From: Bacillota bacterium | Lineage (GTDB): Bacteria > Bacillota > Clostridia > Christensenellales > Aristaeellaceae | Length of the DNA: 29,299 nucleotides | Assembly: GCA_023413135.1 (NCBI GenBank) | Contig: JAEZQK010000103.1 | Coordinates: forward strand, 1 to 29,299 | Reading direction: 5' to 3' | Shown here: positions 15,535 to 23,500 of the stretch, one piece after another | Layout: each line of letters opens with the position of its first letter | Position numbering within the stretch: the stretch's first letter is position 1 | The notes under the pieces: model-generated | Told to the model about the DNA's origin: nothing | Databases searched by the model: none | What the model saw: only the letters and a program-made list of their open reading frames with translations | Program-made: the position numbers and the translations under genes

Positions 15535-16806
15535 ATGAAAAGGTTCTCCCGGATCCTTGCTGTGACTTTGGTCGCGGTCATGACGCTGTCCCTGGCCCTT
15601 TGCGGCGGCGCACTGGCACAGGAAAAGAAGACCCTCAACGTATGGCACCTGTGGACCACCGAATCCGACGCAAACGCCAAGTCTTTCAACATCGTTTTGA
15701 AACAGTGGCAGGAACTGCATCCCGATGTGGAAGTGGTGATTGACGCTACCGAAAACGAAGCCTACAAGACCAAGCTCAAGACCGCCATGGCCGCCAACGA
15801 AGTGCCCGACGTGTTCTTTGCCTGGGGCGGCGGTTTCGCCAAGCCCTTTGTGGAAGCCGGCCAGGTGCTCGCGCTGGACGACTATCTCGCTGACGGCACC
15901 AAGGACCGCCTGATGGGCGGTGCCCTGGACAACGTCACCTATGGCGGCAAGACCTACGGCCTGACGTTCATCCAATGGGTCGGCACGCTGTATTGCAACA
16001 AGGAAATGTTTGATTTAAATGGTGTGACCATTCCCACCACCAACGAAGAGCTGCTCGCCGCCGTGGAAGCCTTCAAGGCCAAGGGGATCGTTCCCTTCAC
16101 GGTAGGCGCGAAGGATGGCTGGCCGGCCATGTTCTACCAGAACGTGTATGCCGTGCGCACCGCCGGCGCCCAATTGAGCAACGAAGCTCTCGCCGGAACC
16201 ACCACGTTCAATGTGCCCGAGTTCGTGCAGTCCGCCAAATACCTGGACGACCTGGTAAAGGCCGGTGCATTTGATCCCGGCGCCCTGGCCCTGACCTATG
16301 ACGAAGCCAAGATCCCCTTCCTTTCCGGCCAAGTCCCCATGATCTATCAGGGCAGCTGGCTGGCCGGCGAGATCCAGGATCCGAAACTTTCCCAGGTGGT
16401 GGATAAGGTCGTAGCCGTGAACTGGCCCTCCATCGCAGACGGCAAGGACGATGCATCCGAGATCCTGGGCGGCTCCATCGACAGCCTGATGGTTAGCAAC
16501 AACGCCAAGGATAAGGATCTGGCCGTGGAATTCGTGAAGTACGTTACTGAGAACATGTCCCGCGAAAGCTTCAAGCTGGGCGCCGGCATCGCGACCTGGA
16601 AGATCGACATGACTGGCATCGAAGTGAGCCCGCTGGTTCAGAACATCATTGATTTCGCTTCCTTGTCCAAAGGCTCCGTGCTCGCATGGGATACCTACCT
16701 CTCCGGCGAAGCCGCTGAGCGCCATAAGAGCCTTGTTCAGGAGATTTTTGCCGGCCAGAAGACGCCTGAAGAATTCGCGGCCGAAATGGAAAAGCTGCAG
16801 CAATAA
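15535..16806 (+). CDS. Extracellular solute-binding protein of the second sugar importer (MalE-like)
   Basis: The 423-residue exported protein has a signal peptide (MKRFSRILAVTLVAVMTLSL) ending near GGALAQE. A cysteine is present in LALCGG but lacks a canonical lipobox, so signal peptidase I cleavage after ALA seems more likely than lipidation. The mature part (LNVWHLWTTESDANAKSFN; then GQVPMIYQGSWLAGEI) is typical of family 1 binding proteins for oligosaccharides. The ribosome site is strong (AAGGAGG, 8 bases before the ATG). A TATGAT at 15490-15495 may be its -10. It is flanked by its two-component system and, after a hairpin and a repeat element, by its permeases. Confidence 0.93.
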   Translation: MKRFSRILAVTLVAVMTLSLALCGGALAQEKKTLNVWHLWTTESDANAKSFNIVLKQWQELHPDVEVVIDATENEAYKTKLKTAMAANEVPDVFFAWGGGFAKPFVEAGQVLALDDYLADGTKDRLMGGALDNVTYGGKTYGLTFIQWVGTLYCNKEMFDLNGVTIPTTNEELLAAVEAFKAKGIVPFTVGAKDGWPAMFYQNVYAVRTAGAQLSNEALAGTTTFNVPEFVQSAKYLDDLVKAGAFDPGALALTYDEAKIPFLSGQVPMIYQGSWLAGEIQDPKLSQVVDKVVAVNWPSIADGKDDASEILGGSIDSLMVSNNAKDKDLAVEFVKYVTENMSRESFKLGAGIATWKIDMTGIEVSPLVQNIIDFASLSKGSVLAWDTYLSGEAAERHKSLVQEIFAGQKTPEEFAAEMEKLQQ

Positions 16807-16841
16807 TCCCGCTTGCCAGGGTTCACCTTAAACAATGAACG

Positions 16842-16875
16842 CTATCCCCTACGGAACCTGTTTCGTAGGGGATAG
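16842..16875 (+). terminator. Stem-loop after the second binding-protein gene (partial terminator or mRNA stabiliser)
   Basis: CTATCCCCTACG (16842-16853) pairs perfectly with CGTAGGGGATAG (16864-16875) over 12 bases, with a 10-base loop. Only a weak U-containing tail (TGTCTAAT) follows. Its place between binding-protein and permease genes suggests partial termination or 3' protection that favours the binding protein. Confidence 0.6.
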
Positions 16876-16881
16876 TGTCTA

Positions 16882-17041
16882 ATACTAATTCCAAACACTA
16901 ATGCGTCGTTGCGGCGGATCTTTTCGTGCGGGGCATCGTTGCCTTCCGCTCAGCGTAGCGCTGCTACGCCTCGCTCCGGCGCCTTGCCCCGCATCGAAAA
17001 TCTCTCGCCGCTTTGGACGCATTAATGTTCTCCATTAGTAT
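16882..17041. mobile_element. 160-bp MITE-like foldback element, copy 2
   Basis: It has the same length and ends as the copy at 1551-1710, with about 14 substitutions by eye. Some changes keep pairing: the left CAGGGCA / right TGTCCTG of copy 1 is CGGGGCA / TGCCCCG here. It is inserted inside the second transport operon, between the binding-protein hairpin and the permeases, so permease transcription has to pass through it or start from nearby. Confidence 0.7.
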
Positions 17042-17074
17042 AAAATACCAAAAGGCGCTGTAGGGGTTGATATA

Positions 17075-17962
17075 GTGGAAAAGGTCTTCAGAGACAAACG
17101 GGCCATTGCGATCTTTGTGCTGCCGGCTCTCCTAGTATTTTCATCCGTGGTGGTCCTGCCCATCGTTTTTTCAGGCTACTACTCTTTATTGGATTGGAAC
17201 GGGGCCGGTAAAAGCACATATATCGGTTTTGCCAACTATATTGAAATGTTCACCAATCCGTCCACCTATTTTGTCAAAGGAATCATCAATTCGGCCATTC
17301 TGGCCGGGCTGTCCATTTTCGTTCAGGTGCCGCTGGCGCTGGGCCTGGCGCTGCTCATATCCCGCGGCGTTAAGTTCGAAGGTCTCTTCCGGAACGTGTA
17401 CTTTATCCCCGTCATCATTTCCACTACGGTCATCGGCCAATTGTGGATGAAGATATATCACCCCAACAACGGCATGCTTAACGTGCTGCTCACCAATATC
17501 GGGCTTGCAAGCTGGAAGCACAGCTGGCTTGCCGACCCCAATATTTCGCTGGGCGCGGTCTTTTTTGTGCTGATATGGCAGTACATTGGCTATCATATGC
17601 TGCTGCTCTACTCCGCCATCAAAGCCATCCCCTCCACGCTGTATGAGGCGGCCGAGATCGACGGCTGCTCCAAATCGCAGCTTTCCCGGCACATCTCCAT
17701 TCCGCTTATCCTGCCGATGATCAAGGTATGTGTCACATTCGCGCTCATCGGGTCGCTTAAAACCTTTGACCTGATTTATGTGCTCACCAAGGGCGGCCCC
17801 ATCCATGCCACCGAGGTGCCCACCACGCTCATGTTCGCCAACATCTTCCTGAACTTCCGCTATGGCATGGGAAGCTCGATGGCGATCTTCATCCTCTTGG
17901 AATGCCTGCTGTTCACGGTCTGCGTCCAGCGGCTGTTCAAGGTGGAAGACCTTGAATATTAA
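17075..17962 (+). CDS. Sugar ABC transporter permease (MalF-like)
   Basis: The 295-residue membrane protein has about six hydrophobic segments (AIFVLPALLVFSSVVVLPIVF first) and the EAA loop EAAEIDGCSKSQLSRHISIP. It belongs to the CUT1 permeases. The start is GTG at 17075, with AGGGG 8 bases before it; no ATG fits better. It is separated from its binding-protein gene by a hairpin and the 160-bp element, and is 11 bases from the partner permease. Confidence 0.92.
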   Translation: MEKVFRDKRAIAIFVLPALLVFSSVVVLPIVFSGYYSLLDWNGAGKSTYIGFANYIEMFTNPSTYFVKGIINSAILAGLSIFVQVPLALGLALLISRGVKFEGLFRNVYFIPVIISTTVIGQLWMKIYHPNNGMLNVLLTNIGLASWKHSWLADPNISLGAVFFVLIWQYIGYHMLLLYSAIKAIPSTLYEAAEIDGCSKSQLSRHISIPLILPMIKVCVTFALIGSLKTFDLIYVLTKGGPIHATEVPTTLMFANIFLNFRYGMGSSMAIFILLECLLFTVCVQRLFKVEDLEY

Positions 17963-17973
17963 GGAGGATGCGC

Positions 17974-18810
17974 ATGTACAGATTTACAAGGACAACAAGA
18001 AAAGTCATCCTCTATACGGTGCTTATCGCAATCGCCCTGGTGCAGATTTTTCCGCTCTATTGGCTGTTCACCTTTTCATTAAAGGACAATCTGCAAATTT
18101 TCGGCAGTAACCCCTTGGGTCTGCCCAACCCCTATCACTTTGAAAACTTTGCCGACGTGCTGGAAAAGGGCAGGGTGGCCACCTTCCTGCTCAACAGCGT
18201 CTTGGTCACAGTCTCCACGATCTTCATTTCCACCATCCTCTCCACCATGGCGGCCTACGCCATTGCCCGCATGAAGTGGAAATGGAGCAACCGCACGCTG
18301 CTCTTTTTCCTCATGGGTATGATGATCCCGCTGCACGCGACGCTCGTGCCGCTGTTTATGTTCCTAAAGCGCACCAGCCTGTACGATACGCCCTTCGCAC
18401 TGATTTTACCGTATGTGGCGTTTGCGATCCCCATGGCCATTTACATCTTTGTCGGCTTTTTCAAGACCATCCCGCGGGAGATGGAGGAAGCCGCATGCCT
18501 GGACGGCATGAGCATCTACGGCATTTTCATCAAGATCATGGTGCCGCTCATCCGCCCCGCCATTGCCACCGTGGCGATCTTTACGTACCTAAGCTGCTGG
18601 AATGAATTGATGTTCGCCATTTCGTTCATCAGCAAACCCCAGTGGAAGACGCTGACCGTGGGCATCATGGGCATGGTGGGCATGTACGCAACCAACTGGG
18701 GCGCGCTTGGCGCCGGCCTTGTGGTTGCCACGGTACCCACGCTGATCATTTATCTGATGATGAGCGGCGAAATTCAAAAGAGTTTTACCACCGGGGCGCT
18801 GAAGGGGTAA
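17974..18810 (+). CDS. Carbohydrate ABC transporter permease (MalG-like)
   Basis: This is a 278-residue membrane subunit with about six segments and the EAA loop EMEEAACLDGMSIYGIFIKIM. It ends IQKSFTTGALKG, as is normal for MalG-type permeases. ATG 17974 is chosen over 17968 because AAGGAGG directly abuts the first ATG, leaving no spacing. It is the last gene of the unit; a strong terminator stands at 18901. No ATPase gene follows. Confidence 0.92.
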   Translation: MYRFTRTTRKVILYTVLIAIALVQIFPLYWLFTFSLKDNLQIFGSNPLGLPNPYHFENFADVLEKGRVATFLLNSVLVTVSTIFISTILSTMAAYAIARMKWKWSNRTLLFFLMGMMIPLHATLVPLFMFLKRTSLYDTPFALILPYVAFAIPMAIYIFVGFFKTIPREMEEAACLDGMSIYGIFIKIMVPLIRPAIATVAIFTYLSCWNELMFAISFISKPQWKTLTVGIMGMVGMYATNWGALGAGLVVATVPTLIIYLMMSGEIQKSFTTGALKG

Positions 18811-18900
18811 AGAAATATTGGGGCCATGATGGAATTTGTGGGCCTTCCGAAGGTTTTGTATGGGAAGAGGCTGCAAGGCCATTTTGACGGAGTGCAAAAG

Positions 18901-18927
18901 GAGCCACCAAATTCGGTGGCTCTTTTT
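18901..18927 (+). terminator. Rho-independent terminator of the second importer operon
   Basis: GAGCCACC (18901-18908) pairs with GGTGGCTC (18915-18922) around AAATTC, followed by TTTTT (18923-18927). AAAAG precedes the stem, so it could also work on the other strand. It lies about 90 bases after the permease stop. Confidence 0.9.
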
Positions 18928-18968
18928 GTATGGGCTACCTTATTCCGCTGTGCCGGCCTAGTGGACTT

Positions 18969-19264
18969 TCAACTACAGAAATTGCGGAATACAGGTGATG
19001 ATCGTATCGCATTCGAAAAAGATGCTTAAAAAATGGACGATATGAACAGCAAGACGAGGCTTCCCCTTGAGGGGAAGCTGTCGACGAAGTCGACTGATGA
19101 GGTGGTTATGGTAGCATTATTCCCGTAGCAGACCACCTCATCCGGCGCTGCGCGCCACCTTCCCCTCAAGGGGAAGGCTTATGATTTGTTTCGCAACAGC
19201 TATCAGCAAGTGCAGCCTTGGCAGGGAAAAGATTGATTAACGAAAACGATACTTCTGTAGTTGC
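18969..19264. repeat. Complete composite foldback repeat unit
   Basis: The outer ends are TCAACTACAGAAATT (18969-18983) and ACTTCTGTAGTTGC (19251-19264). Inside, a left arm (19057-19106) and a right arm (19132-19179) are inverted copies joined by a 25-base loop. Each arm has its own small hairpins: TTCCCCT-tg/ca-AGGGGAA in both, GTCGAC-gaa-GTCGAC in the left and GGCGC-tgc-GCGCC in the right. The right arm plus tail matches 1-150. The stop codon of the YbaN-like gene begins just after the unit. The 18811-19271 gap holds only this unit and the terminator. Confidence 0.8.
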
Positions 19265-19271
19265 CAAACTA

Positions 19272-19640
19272 TTAGATGCGCTTGATCCGCTTCATAAGCA
19301 GGCTGAAAGCTAAGCCAAGGGCCAGAATCAATAACCGAAGCCAGGGGTTTTTCACAAGGAACAAGGCGATGATCACGGACAGCCACAAAAAGACCAGGGC
19401 GCTTTTTATAACCTTTTTCCTTACCATCCTGCGCCCGGCGAATTCGCGAATGAACTTGCCGATAAGCCTGTTGTTTTTGAGCTTTGCGTACAGCCTGTTG
19501 GAACTGCGCGCAAAGCACCAGGCGGAGAGTAGTAGAAATGGCGTGGCCGGTACGACAGGCAATAGAAAACCGGTCACCCCAAGGGCCAGGCACACCATGC
19601 CGGAGACAATCAGCACCGCTCTTTTCACCGTACCGGTCAT
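19272..19640 (-). CDS. YbaN/DUF454-family small membrane protein
   Basis: The 122-residue protein has three to four hydrophobic segments and the family signature GVTGFLLPVVPATPFLLLSAWCFARSSNRLY. The C-terminal pair of segments is ALVFLWLSVIIALFLV and LRLLILALGLAFSLL, followed by a basic tail. The length is usual for DUF454. The function of the family is not established. GGGGTGAGG stands just before the ATG on the minus strand. It is a single-gene unit, divergent from the DUF2974 gene, and ends beside a repeat unit. Confidence 0.88.
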   Translation of the reverse strand: MTGTVKRAVLIVSGMVCLALGVTGFLLPVVPATPFLLLSAWCFARSSNRLYAKLKNNRLIGKFIREFAGRRMVRKKVIKSALVFLWLSVIIALFLVKNPWLRLLILALGLAFSLLMKRIKRI

Positions 19641-19749
19641 AGCCTCACCCCGGTCAAAGTTTTTGCGTCAACGATATTGTTTGCGTTTTCCGCTGGTCTT
19701 ACGCTTTTTGCAGGAATTGGGATGGCGTTTGTCTAAATCCATAGAAAGT

Positions 19750-19779
19750 TTGGAAAAATGCTGGAAACAAAAGTAGTAT
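19750..19779 (+). promoter_or_regulatory. Possible promoter of the DUF2974 gene
   Basis: TTGGAA (19750-19755) and TAGTAT (19774-19779) have an 18-base spacer, about 70 bases before the start at 19850. This is a moderate match only. Confidence 0.3.
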
Positions 19780-19849
19780 ACGGTTTGCAAGGCGCAAGGG
19801 CTTAACAGAAGAAGGCATATGGAACGCTCGACAGGATGGAGGGGCTTGC

Positions 19850-20953
19850 ATGGCGACGATGCTGGATTACCTGTATTGGCGGGGGGATGTGCCGTTTTCC
19901 TGCTCCCCGTTCAACGATGTGGACAACCTGATTCTTTCAGAGTTTTCGTATCTTCTGTTGGAAAAGGCGATGCCGGAGGGCGGCCGGATGACCGTCCGCG
20001 ACCTGCATTCCGCCCTGAAGGATTGCCCCGACGCCTTTGGCTTTATCGGCCAGGAAAACAACCGAAAAATGCTTGCGCTCATGGGGGAAGGCCGGCGCTT
20101 TTGCGATACAGAGGTTTGCTTTTACTTGCACGAAACGGATGTCAAAATGCAAAAGCAGTTCGCTGCCATGACCTTTCTTTTGCAAGACGGCACAGCATTT
20201 GTAGCCTTCCGCGGCACAGACAACACCCTGGTGGGCTGGAAGGAAGACTTCAACATGGCCTATACCTTTCCCGTGCCCGCCCAGGTGGAAGCGCTTGTCT
20301 ACCTGGCAAGGGCTGCGGAACTGTTTCCCCTGCCGCTTCGGGTGGGCGGCCATTCCAAGGGCGGAAACCTGGCCGTTTATGCCGCGGCCTATGCCGCCGT
20401 GGAAATACAGGACCGCATCCTTGCCGTCTACAGCAACGACGGCCCGGGCATGGACGAAGTAACATTCCAGAGCCTTGGATATAACAATATCGTGCCCAGG
20501 CTGCGCTCCATCGTGCCCGAGTTTTCCATAATCGGCATGCTGCTTCATGAGCACATTAAGTACCAGGCGGTCAAAAGCTGCGCCTCGGGGCTTTCGCAGC
20601 ACGACCCCTTTTCCTGGTGCGTACAGCCGGAGGGCTTTGAGAAAGCCGAACACCTAAAACCCGCCAGCATCCGGATAGACGAAATCCTGGATTCCTGGCT
20701 GTATGACATGACCACAGATGACCGCATGGCCCTGATCGAGGCACTCTACTCCCTGTTAAACGCCACCAAAGCTTCCAAGGTGGAAGACCTTCGGGGCGGT
20801 GCGCTGAAAAATGCCGGAGCGATCCTCTCGGTGCTGCGGCGTATGGACGGTTCCTCCCGCCATCTTGTGTGGGAAAAGCTGGGCGGGCTGGTAAGCGTCG
20901 CGGTAGGGGGAGGAAAGGGCGAACAAGAGAAGGCCGAACCAATAGTATCGTGA
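19850..20953 (+). CDS. DUF2974-family alpha/beta-hydrolase-like protein
   Basis: The 367-residue protein begins MATMLDYLYWRGDVPFSCSP, as is typical of DUF2974 (Mbeg1-like) proteins. A lipase-type oxyanion segment (FVAFRGTDNTLVGWKEDF) is followed by the nucleophile elbow GGHSKGGNLA with Ser169. An acidic residue follows in YSNDGPGMD (Asp197), and histidines follow further on. It has no signal peptide and is probably cytoplasmic. The fold suggests esterase or lipase activity, but no substrate is known for the family. The start is preceded by GGAGGGGCTTGC. It lies in the same direction as the PLP-enzyme gene but is separated from it by 137 bases containing a promoter. Confidence 0.88.
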   Translation: MATMLDYLYWRGDVPFSCSPFNDVDNLILSEFSYLLLEKAMPEGGRMTVRDLHSALKDCPDAFGFIGQENNRKMLALMGEGRRFCDTEVCFYLHETDVKMQKQFAAMTFLLQDGTAFVAFRGTDNTLVGWKEDFNMAYTFPVPAQVEALVYLARAAELFPLPLRVGGHSKGGNLAVYAAAYAAVEIQDRILAVYSNDGPGMDEVTFQSLGYNNIVPRLRSIVPEFSIIGMLLHEHIKYQAVKSCASGLSQHDPFSWCVQPEGFEKAEHLKPASIRIDEILDSWLYDMTTDDRMALIEALYSLLNATKASKVEDLRGGALKNAGAILSVLRRMDGSSRHLVWEKLGGLVSVAVGGGKGEQEKAEPIVS

Positions 20954-21019
20954 AAGAGGGGCAGATGGTCAGATACAGGCCATTTGAAAATCTTTCTATA
21001 GTAAAGCAAAGAAAAATCT

Positions 21020-21048
21020 TTGTAAAACCCGTCGCTTCATGCTAATAT
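21020..21048 (+). promoter_or_regulatory. Promoter of the PLP-enzyme gene
   Basis: TTGTAA (21020-21025) and TAATAT (21043-21048) are separated by 17 bases, with an extended -10 TGC before TAATAT. The start codon follows about 42 bases later at 21091. Confidence 0.55.
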
Positions 21049-21090
21049 ATCTTTATTATTCTGCAATTATTTGTGAACTGGGGGATAGCC

Positions 21091-22272
21091 ATGTCAGTAT
21101 TTACGAAATGCGAGAATTTCCAGGACGTTGCTGTTGTTAAAGAAATGGGCCTGTATCCTTACTTCCACGAGCTACAATCACGCCAGGACAATGAAGTTAT
21201 CATGGAAGGCAAGCGCCGGATCATGCTCGGTTCTAACAACTACCTGGGTCTTACCAATCACGAGGACGTCAAGCGCGCCGCCATAGAGGCGATCGAAAAA
21301 TATGGTACGGGCTGCTCCGGATCACGCTTCCTAAACGGTACATTGGACCTTCACATTTCGCTCGAGAATGAAATCGCTTCCTTCGTACACAAGGAGGCGG
21401 CCGTTACCTTTTCTACGGGCTTCCAGTCTAATCTGGGGATCATCAGCGCACTGTGCGGGCATACCGATTATGCCGTCTGCGACGCGGAAAACCATGCCAG
21501 CATCTACGATGGCTGCAAATTAAGCTACAGCAGAATGGTGCGCTACCATCATTCCGACATGGAGGACCTGGAAGCTGCTTTGGCTTCTCTGCCACCTCAA
21601 GCGGGCAAGCTGATTGTCACGGATGGCGTTTTCAGCATGAGCGGCGACATTTGCAAACTGCCTGAGATCGTGAAGCTCAAAAAGAAATACAATGCGCAGC
21701 TTATGATCGATGATGCCCATGGCTTCGGCGTGATCGGCGAAGGCGGCAGGGGAACGGGCTCCTATTACGGGCTGGAGGACGAGGTCGATATTATCATGAG
21801 CACCTTCTCCAAATCCCTCGCCAGCCTGGGCGGATTTATGGCATCCTCATCCGTCGTGGCTAACTATGTCAAACACAAGTCGCGCCCGTTCATCTTCTCC
21901 GCCTCTATTACGCCCTCATCCTGCGCTGCCGCATTGAAGGCGCTTGAGATTATCAAGGCGCATCCGGAAAGAGTGATGCGGTTAAACGAGATGGCCCGCT
22001 ATATGAAGCGTGCGCTGACCTCGCGGAACATTCCCATCGTCGATTCGCCAACGCCCATCATCGCCATCGGCACGAAGGATATGGTTACCACGCTTACTGT
22101 CGCCAAAGAGATATACGATGCCGGCGTGTACGTCAACGCCGTGCTTCCGCCTGCCGCGCCTGAAAACGGCTGCATGCTGCGGCTCAGCCTGATGGCCACT
22201 ATCACCGAGGAACTCATCAATGAAGCTGTTGGTATCATCGAGAATGTGCTGAAAGGGCACGGTTTGATATAA
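21091..22272 (+). CDS. Alpha-oxoamine synthase, serine-palmitoyltransferase-like
   Basis: The 393-residue enzyme belongs to the PLP-dependent alpha-oxoamine synthases, which condense an amino acid with an acyl-CoA. His135 (AENHASI), Asp207/His210 (MIDDAHGFG) and the PLP lysine Lys241 (TFSKSLASLGGF) are present. The segments LGSNNYLGLTNHEDV and GSRFLNGTLDLHISLE resemble Bacteroidetes serine palmitoyltransferase more than BioF or Kbl (from memory of those families). AONS and glycine C-acetyltransferase remain alternatives. No acyl-carrier or sphingolipid gene is adjacent. ATG 21091 follows GGGGG; the GTG at 21073 has no ribosome site. It probably forms a single-gene transcript. Confidence 0.85.
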   Translation: MSVFTKCENFQDVAVVKEMGLYPYFHELQSRQDNEVIMEGKRRIMLGSNNYLGLTNHEDVKRAAIEAIEKYGTGCSGSRFLNGTLDLHISLENEIASFVHKEAAVTFSTGFQSNLGIISALCGHTDYAVCDAENHASIYDGCKLSYSRMVRYHHSDMEDLEAALASLPPQAGKLIVTDGVFSMSGDICKLPEIVKLKKKYNAQLMIDDAHGFGVIGEGGRGTGSYYGLEDEVDIIMSTFSKSLASLGGFMASSSVVANYVKHKSRPFIFSASITPSSCAAALKALEIIKAHPERVMRLNEMARYMKRALTSRNIPIVDSPTPIIAIGTKDMVTTLTVAKEIYDAGVYVNAVLPPAAPENGCMLRLSLMATITEELINEAVGIIENVLKGHGLI

Positions 22273-22276
22273 ATGT

Positions 22277-22316
22277 GCCAACGGACGGCGGGAGCAAGCC
22301 CCCGCCCTACGTTGGC
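22277..22316. repeat. Hairpin containing one arm of a dispersed GC-rich repeat
   Basis: CGGCGGGAGCAAGCCCCCG and the following CCCTAC (22286-22310) copy the core arm at 282-306. Here the arm is flanked by GCCAAC (22277-22282) and GTTGGC (22311-22316), which pair. It lies just after the PLP-enzyme stop and may act as part of its 3' end. Confidence 0.6.
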
Positions 22317-22364
22317 CCCATCGATGCATTTATGTTTTGGAACAGTATGGATTCGATAAGGAAT

Positions 22365-22400
22365 GCAACAGGAGCCACCAAGCGCGGTGGCTCCTGTTGC
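22365..22400. terminator. Bidirectional stem-loop between convergent genes
   Basis: GCAACAGGAGCCACC (22365-22379) pairs perfectly with GGTGGCTCCTGTTGC (22386-22400) around a 6-base loop. It lies between the convergent PLP-enzyme and GAPDH genes, 24 bases from the GAPDH stop. The U runs are weak on both sides. The GGAGCCACC stem core is also used in the terminator at 18901. Confidence 0.7.
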
Positions 22401-22423
22401 ATCAACAGATGTTCCTTTTCCAT

Positions 22424-23424
22424 TTACAGCTTCGCCATGTATTTTGCGGTGCGGACCATTTGGCTGGTAAAGGAGTTTTCGTTATCATACCACGCGGCGA
22501 TCTTCACCAGCGTGTCATCCCCCAATTCCGTTACCTTTGTCTGTGTCGCATCGAACAGGCCGCCATAGGTCATGCCGATGATATCGGAGGAGACAATCAT
22601 TTCATCAGTGTAGCCGTACTCGTCGGACTGGGATTTTTCCATTTTCTCATTGACCTGTTCCGCCGTTACAATGCCGCTTACAACCGCGGTCAGTTCTGTC
22701 AGCGAGCCTGTGATGACAGGCACCCTTTGGGATGTGCCGTCCAGCTTGCCGGCCAACGCGGGGATCACCAGCCCGATCGCCTTTGCCGCGCCGGTGGTGG
22801 TCGGTATGATGTTGCCGGCCGCGGTGCGTGCCCGGCGCAAATCGCCCTTGGGGTGGGGGCCATCCAGCGTATTCTGGTCGTTTGTATAGGCGTGGATCGT
22901 TGTCATAAAGCCCTTTTTGATGGGCGCGAGCTCGTTTAAAAAATACGCCATGGGCGCCAGGCAGTTTGTGGTGCAGGATGCGGCTGAAACAATGGTGTCG
23001 TCCCTGGTCAAAGTCTGCTGATTGATGCCATAAACAATGGTGGGCACATCCTTCCCGGCCGCAGTGGAAATGAGCACTTTCTTTGCGCCGGCCTCAATAT
23101 GCGCCACCGCCGCTTTTTTGGATGCGAAAAAGCCGGTGCACTCCAAAACAAGATCGATTTGCAGCTCTTTCCAGGCAGTTGTCCGGGGTTTCTTTCCGCC
23201 AGGATCGGAATTTGGATGCCGTCCACGGTCAGGCTGTTTTCGCCATAGCCAATCTTTTTGTCATAACGCCCCTGGGAGGTGTCGTACTTGAGCAGGTGGG
23301 CCAGCATCTGCGGGCTGGTCAGGTCGTTGATGGCGGCGATCGTAAATCCGTCCGCCTCAAACAGTTGCCGGAACGCAAGCCTTCCAATTCTGCCAAAACC
23401 GTTGATTGCTATGTTGATTCCCAT
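22424..23424 (-). pseudogene. gap: Glyceraldehyde-3-phosphate dehydrogenase, interrupted by one frameshift
   Basis: GAPDH oxidises glyceraldehyde-3-phosphate with NAD in glycolysis. The N-terminal frame (start 23424, AGGTGG before it) carries INGFGRIGR and HLLKYDTSQGRYD, and is correct up to AERNPGQLP. The rest is in another frame ending at 22424, with the catalytic cysteine motif SAASCTTNCLAP, and WYDNENSFTSQMVR near the end. The break is at 23171-23175: one base is missing in the proline codon before TGG, and adding one base restores the conserved PWKEL. Everything else looks intact and full length. A sequencing error, a recent mutation or a redundant paralogue are all possible; an error seems likely for such a core gene. 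Confidence 0.9.
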
Positions 23425-23471
23425 AATAACCACCTTTCTTGGTCAGTAGTGTATCTGGCCCGGGCGGTACC

Positions 23472-23500
23472 ATTATATCATTTGGATGTATTTGGCACAA
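23472..23500 (-). promoter_or_regulatory. Promoter of the GAPDH gene
   Basis: On the minus strand TTGTGC (23495-23500) and a perfect TATAAT (23472-23477) are 17 bases apart. The -35 lies inside the end of the preceding unknown gene. The leader is about 40 bases. Confidence 0.6.
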
